Origin: SABY01 sp964593705
GTDB lineage: Bacteria > Bacteroidota > Bacteroidia > Bacteroidales > 4484-276
NCBI GenBank assembly: GCA_964593705.1
Contig: CAZQIV010000001.1
Location: 186,001-250,000, forward strand
Direction of reading: 5' to 3'
DNA length: 64,000 bases
The position numbers and the translations under genes are program-made. The first letter of the stretch is position 1. Every line of letters starts with the position of its first letter. Below are positions 61,401 through 64,000 of the stretch, piece by piece. The notes under the pieces are model-generated. The model had not been told where the DNA came from and searched no databases. It saw only the letters and a list, made by a program, of their open reading frames with translations.

Positions 61401-62143
61401 AGGCCTACCATAACAATATCCATGCATTGGCTTTAAAAAATCTGAAATACCACTACGTTTCTGATACAAGCAATACCTTTGCATCCCTCGACAGCCTGAA
61501 AAGCTTACTCGAAAAACAAAACAGCCTGAGCGCAAATTACAATCTGGCTTTTTTGTACCAGTATCAAAACGACAGCACAGCAACAATGGATGTTTTAAAC
61601 CAAATCCCAAATCAATTTGCTTTGGATGAAAATCAATTGGAGGAACACAACCAGTTAGTTAGTTATATCAACCTTATCCAACAGTTGGATAATGCACCTC
61701 TCGATAGTTCCACGGTGGAAATACTTAATACAATGGCAACCGGCGGCAGTGGTATTACGAGGGTGTATGCCCGAAATATTTTGCTGGCGCTGGATGCCAT
61801 TGATTATAACGAACCCATCATCCTGCCCGGTTCTGCCAAATCGGCTTTGGCAGATGAATATAGGCAATTGATCAGGCTTGCCAAAGTGCATGAAGTCCTC
61901 CGGGTGCAGCCTAATCCTGCAAAGGATTACTTTATAGCAAAATGGGATATGGACAAACCATATGAAAACCTTGTGGTCAGGCTAAGTTCATTGGATGGGA
62001 AAATGATACAGGAGGTTCCGGTAAGTGGGAAGGCAAACCAAAAAGTGATGGATACAGGTAAACTTCAGGCAGGCATATACATCGTTTCCCTACACAGCCA
62101 AAATCAAGTCATCGATAGTAAAAAAGTTAGCATCGTAAAATAA
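58475..62143 (+). CDS. Large secreted protein, C-terminal part: propeller, beta-helix, T9SS domain
   Basis: This frame (1222 residues from a GTG at 58475; open in-frame since 58460) continues the propeller: VEKSTDGGENMFARYNG and later WEMPLPCPTSDS. A right-handed beta-helix region of about 400 residues follows (residues about 370-800; IEIKNDSIISNAEVAVRMG, GGIIIAENSTFENNNIGVLFEPYAYHN, NTHFNLNETGIYLGGITL). Then comes a helical stretch of about 300 residues and a T9SS sorting domain (VQPNPAKDYFIAKWDMDKPY...AGIYIVSLHSQNQVIDSKKVSIVK). The GTG is a poor natural start; a TAA at 58457-58459 is the only block to a full-length protein. The likely role is surface binding or a carbohydrate-active function. 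No catalytic motif was recognised. Confidence 0.85.
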   Translation: MEKSTDGGENMFARYNGLGVAQVEGFANAYTDAKYVFAGLYHDGVQLTIDEYIHGWKTDWKHCVGGDGMKPLINNIDPNFMWGPVQKGLWYCSEDAMQTGTTITEWDDTYFLTTGILNKVNPDIFYFNKYSNAQDENVNRLCMDSSLNNGQISNFKDYLPLLDRTQVIGLYTPYNEGDYLIANVINVDTATNTNSSFTRHHLFRTINANEADTLQVAWQELSIPTNKRWIADVGYDKNDPDIIYLAYAGSWLSPQVDSMIFRIDYSDPQLPVYEKITKNLPVTFISSHCLAVDKYNKGSIYLGTGYGVFYTDNELMQHQGDEWQFMGTGLPHVSISGLELNYPSNTLRAATFGRGIWEMPLPCPTSDSAITITNDTAWNGLMYIESNVVIEPGATLTINYPGELQFPEGAKLIVKPGARLVLDSCLLTWKCYKPWRGIEVWGNNSQSQTTANQGKIEIKNDSIISNAEVAVRMGKTPEACPEGGSTPPEDRKGGGIIIAENSTFENNNIGVLFEPYAYHNTSRFLQCTFDRNLPVSEEETFYHTKLYNVKHVRFAGCDFLNNSGTLHNGYGIWSSNATFYVDRFCTALYGDDCTNWDVGNFTNLLYGVYSIAYTPVPFTDVRNTHFNLNETGIYLGGITLARVTENHFSVGNSSTTFVEMYLDECTDYWIEGNECSPQVFHSGTCIGIVVNESGREPNVIYRNTFDYLDYSILAQGVNRDSRNGEGLVCKCNIFSNAGYDIAVTDTDQGESTEFGIAQYQGSSVAQPDAPAGNCFSWTGPGTNTDINNHGLHFNYYYHVADPQLHLKPQFYDTLKVTAIPNEDALWDSTSCISYLDTSGGGGSTEESMRSLLNESTRASDSLSQLIQALEDAGDTESLEWTVDMSNPEQTYEVYDQLMNTAPYISDTVMGAAIEKEDVLPDAMIRDVMVASPESAKNDELLHKLEERSNPMPGYMLGQILQGRSLVSVYGDLLARKAYHNNIHALALKNLKYHYVSDTSNTFASLDSLKSLLEKQNSLSANYNLAFLYQYQNDSTATMDVLNQIPNQFALDENQLEEHNQLVSYINLIQQLDNAPLDSSTVEILNTMATGGSGITRVYARNILLALDAIDYNEPIILPGSAKSALADEYRQLIRLAKVHEVLRVQPNPAKDYFIAKWDMDKPYENLVVRLSSLDGKMIQEVPVSGKANQKVMDTGKLQAGIYIVSLHSQNQVIDSKKVSIVK

Positions 62144-62152
62144 ACATCTAAC

Positions 62153-62188
62153 GCTGTCAGTAACGAAGTTTCGGGACTGACAGCTTTT
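62153..62188 (+). terminator. Terminator after the 57-62 kb gene
   Basis: GCTGTCAGT, a loop of 14 bases, ACTGACAGC, then TTTT. It lies 10 bases after the stop codon. Confidence 0.75.
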
Positions 62189-62202
62189 AAAAACTGATAA
62201 TT

Positions 62203-63840
62203 ATGTCGCATATAAATAAAATTATTATTATTTTTCTGACTCTTGTATCCTTAGGCTCTTTGTCTGCCCAAACCTGGCCACACATATATGGCGAGACTGA
62301 CAGACATGAATTTTCCGAGGACGTTGGGGGGGCTTATGACAATGGGTATAAAATTGCCGGAAACTTTTTAAGCGAGAATCTTGCACCAAAATCGACATGG
62401 CTTATTAAGACAGATATAAATGGAAATATCCTTTGGGAAAAAATTCTTAGCAATTCCGGCTATAATAAAACCAAAGCTATCACACAAAGTTCCAATGGCG
62501 GAACAATTCTTTGTGGACTCATCAGGTATCAGGGTGATGATATTTCAAATCCTTATGTTGCCAAATTGGATGCGTGTGGCGAAAAATTATGGTGCCGGGT
62601 TTTTAGTGAAAATATTGGCAACGCATATTCAAGTTGGGCAAGCGATGTAAAAGAAACTCCTTCGGGAGATATAATCGTCTTAGTGAATGAATATGGAAAT
62701 CACCCCATCAACACGATGCACCTGTTTAAGCTCAATGCCGGTGGTGAAGTGCTTTGGCGTAATCCTTATGCCAGTGCATATAACCACCCGGGGAGTATTA
62801 ACCCAAGGGGTAACAAATTGTTGATAACAACTGAGGGTGATTACCTGATTGTCGGTCAAATTTACTGGGAAGACCCATGGAATCCGGGCGGTACTGCTTT
62901 TGGGATAAGACCAATGTTTACCTTAATAGACAGCATGGGAACTGAGAAATGGATTTTACCATTTGGCCTCAACGATACAATATACGGTGAAGCTTATAAT
63001 GTAATCGAGAAAAACAAAAAGGAGTTTATTGCAGTGGCTACCAAATGGCCTGATGAACCTCAGATAATCCCAATGTTTATTAAGTTTGATGGTGAAGGAA
63101 ATGTTTTAAATTACCAAACTATTAATGCAGAAGAAATTGACAGCACATTTAGTGAGGGACATTTCGGGCATATTATCCAACAGGACACAAACTACTTTTT
63201 AAGCGGTACATTTGAAATAGGCTCCACAGAAAAGGCACCACTTACAAACATATACATGGATACAAATATTTTTACTAATAATCCTAATATTTCTTCAAAA
63301 GCAACTTACCTGAACCAATATTGGCCATATTCTTCTAACAAAACAAGTAAAGTAAAATTCCTAAATACTTCGAAATATGTTGCAAGTGGTGAGACCGATA
63401 TTTCTTTCTCTAAGGTAAATCCCTTTTTAGAAATGGACACCCTCGATCCTGGCAACCACACCTACGACAGCCTATGTACTACTCCTGGACTACCGCAAAG
63501 CAGCTTTATTTCGCTGGACGATTGCGACCTGTTTGTGGATATAGATGAAATACCTAACGCCAAACAATACCAGGAAAAAATCCGCTGGATACCTATCAAA
63601 GCTTACCCAAACCCGGCACAAAATGGCAAACTCACCCTGGAATTCGAGAATACCGAACACCACCAAAATATGGAACTTCGCTGCTACGATAATTTTGGCC
63701 GGCAAATCCACAGCCAAAAAGTCTATAAAGACCAGCAGGATACCGATTTGGATGTTTCGGGTTGGAGTCCGGGAATTTATGTTGCCGTGGTTTACAGCAA
63801 TGGCGGCGCAAGGGGCAAGGTGAAGTTTGTGGTAGAGTGA
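62203..63840 (+). CDS. Secreted protein with PQQ-like repeats and T9SS sorting domain
   Basis: The 545-residue protein has a signal peptide (MSHINKIIIIFLTLVSLGSLSAQ). Several repeats follow of the form STWLIKTDINGNILWEKIL, AKLDACGEKLWCRVF and LFKLNAGGEVLWRNPY, typical of beta-propeller proteins in Bacteroidota. A C-terminal T9SS domain ends it (IKAYPNPAQNGKLTLEFENTEHHQ...PGIYVAVVYSNGGARGKVKFVVE). A single cysteine-rich stretch (SLCTTPGLPQSSFISLDDCDLFVDI) precedes it. It lies 59 bases after the preceding gene's stop and after its terminator. The function is unknown; it is likely surface-located. Confidence 0.88.
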   Translation: MSHINKIIIIFLTLVSLGSLSAQTWPHIYGETDRHEFSEDVGGAYDNGYKIAGNFLSENLAPKSTWLIKTDINGNILWEKILSNSGYNKTKAITQSSNGGTILCGLIRYQGDDISNPYVAKLDACGEKLWCRVFSENIGNAYSSWASDVKETPSGDIIVLVNEYGNHPINTMHLFKLNAGGEVLWRNPYASAYNHPGSINPRGNKLLITTEGDYLIVGQIYWEDPWNPGGTAFGIRPMFTLIDSMGTEKWILPFGLNDTIYGEAYNVIEKNKKEFIAVATKWPDEPQIIPMFIKFDGEGNVLNYQTINAEEIDSTFSEGHFGHIIQQDTNYFLSGTFEIGSTEKAPLTNIYMDTNIFTNNPNISSKATYLNQYWPYSSNKTSKVKFLNTSKYVASGETDISFSKVNPFLEMDTLDPGNHTYDSLCTTPGLPQSSFISLDDCDLFVDIDEIPNAKQYQEKIRWIPIKAYPNPAQNGKLTLEFENTEHHQNMELRCYDNFGRQIHSQKVYKDQQDTDLDVSGWSPGIYVAVVYSNGGARGKVKFVVE

Positions 63841-64000
63841 GAGGAGAGAGGGGAGAAGATAGATGGGAGAAGTTGGAGGGATGTGGCAAGATCAAACATC
63901 TTACAGCGAACATTTGATATCAGATATCCGATGTAAGATGTTTGATTTAGGATTGTACATTTTCAATAGGATTTTTTTATATAGTCATCCGATAAATTAC
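63841..64000 (-). repeat. Inverse-orientation block of the 387-bp unit, ending in a family B left end
   Basis: 63841-63890 is a purine-rich stretch (GAGGAGAGAGGGGAGAAG). 63895-63945 is the hairpin region (GATCAAACATCTTACAGC, ATATCCGATGTAAGATGTTTG). 63947-63975 resembles the AT-rich stretch. 63983-64000 is the start of a family B element (AGTCATCCGATAAATTAC) cut by the window end. The order is the reverse complement of the 14.3-15.6 kb unit. Confidence 0.85.

Overview
The window is a chromosomal segment of a member of the phylum Bacteroidota, probably near Bacteroidales/Marinilabiliales and probably uncultured. Support comes from several proteins ending in type IX secretion (T9SS) C-terminal sorting domains, a gingipain-type protease, a long SecA with a C-terminal zinc motif, a TonB-dependent receptor with a carboxypeptidase-like N-terminal domain, and repeated use of the Bacteroidota -7 promoter element TAnnTTTG with no clear Shine-Dalgarno sites.

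Layout: 0-3 kb, a truncated and frameshifted GEVED-domain surface protein (minus). 3.2-4.6 kb, NADP-type glutamate dehydrogenase. 5.0-10.1 kb, a tightly overlapping minus-strand operon (methyltransferase, membrane MutS-like ATPase, diacylglycerol-kinase-like lipid kinase, O-antigen ligase). 10.3-13 kb, a YdcF-like protein and two envelope glycosyltransferases. 13.0-15.7 kb, a gene-free array of tandem 378-bp and 387-bp units carrying two families of about 81-84-bp elements with inverted ends. 16-25.4 kb, SecA, a small conserved protein, a CPBP membrane protease, an ICMT-like methyltransferase, a frameshifted lumazine-binding-like protein and an ABC permease. 25.7-30.1 kb, a papain-like T9SS protein. 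30.3-32.2 kb, an EcoRV-like type II restriction-modification pair. 32.3-35.5 kb, a respiratory operon (octaheme cytochrome c, cytochrome b, rhodanese lipoprotein) divergent from a broken Crp/Fnr regulator, with a perfect FNR-type box between them. 36.9-37.5 kb, a ParE-type toxin-antitoxin pair. 38-43 kb, a T9SS protein, a palindrome array, a TonB-dependent receptor and an interrupted lipoprotein. 43-49 kb, a membrane protein, a TiaS-like protein, TatC, a glycosyltransferase, an AbiE-type pair with a shortened toxin, and a ROK protein. 49-54.2 kb, a 1720-residue gingipain-like protease. 54.5-56 kb, an FtsB/DivIC-like protein and a RibD-like reductase. 56.1-56.7 kb, a second cluster of the inverted-end elements in the opposite orientation. 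57-63.8 kb, two large T9SS proteins, one split by an in-frame TAA.

Two themes stand out. First, intergenic space is unusually full of structured repeats: long perfect hairpins, palindromes nested in palindromes, and several families of roughly 80-86-bp elements with 14-15-bp inverted ends that recur in composite blocks. No transposase gene is visible. Second, five genes are interrupted by small lesions: a GT-tract frameshift at about 1850, a G8 tract at 22530, a missing C near 36022, and in-frame TAA codons at 42374 and 58457. These are either real lesions or sequence errors. No tRNA, rRNA, CRISPR array or IS transposase was recognised.
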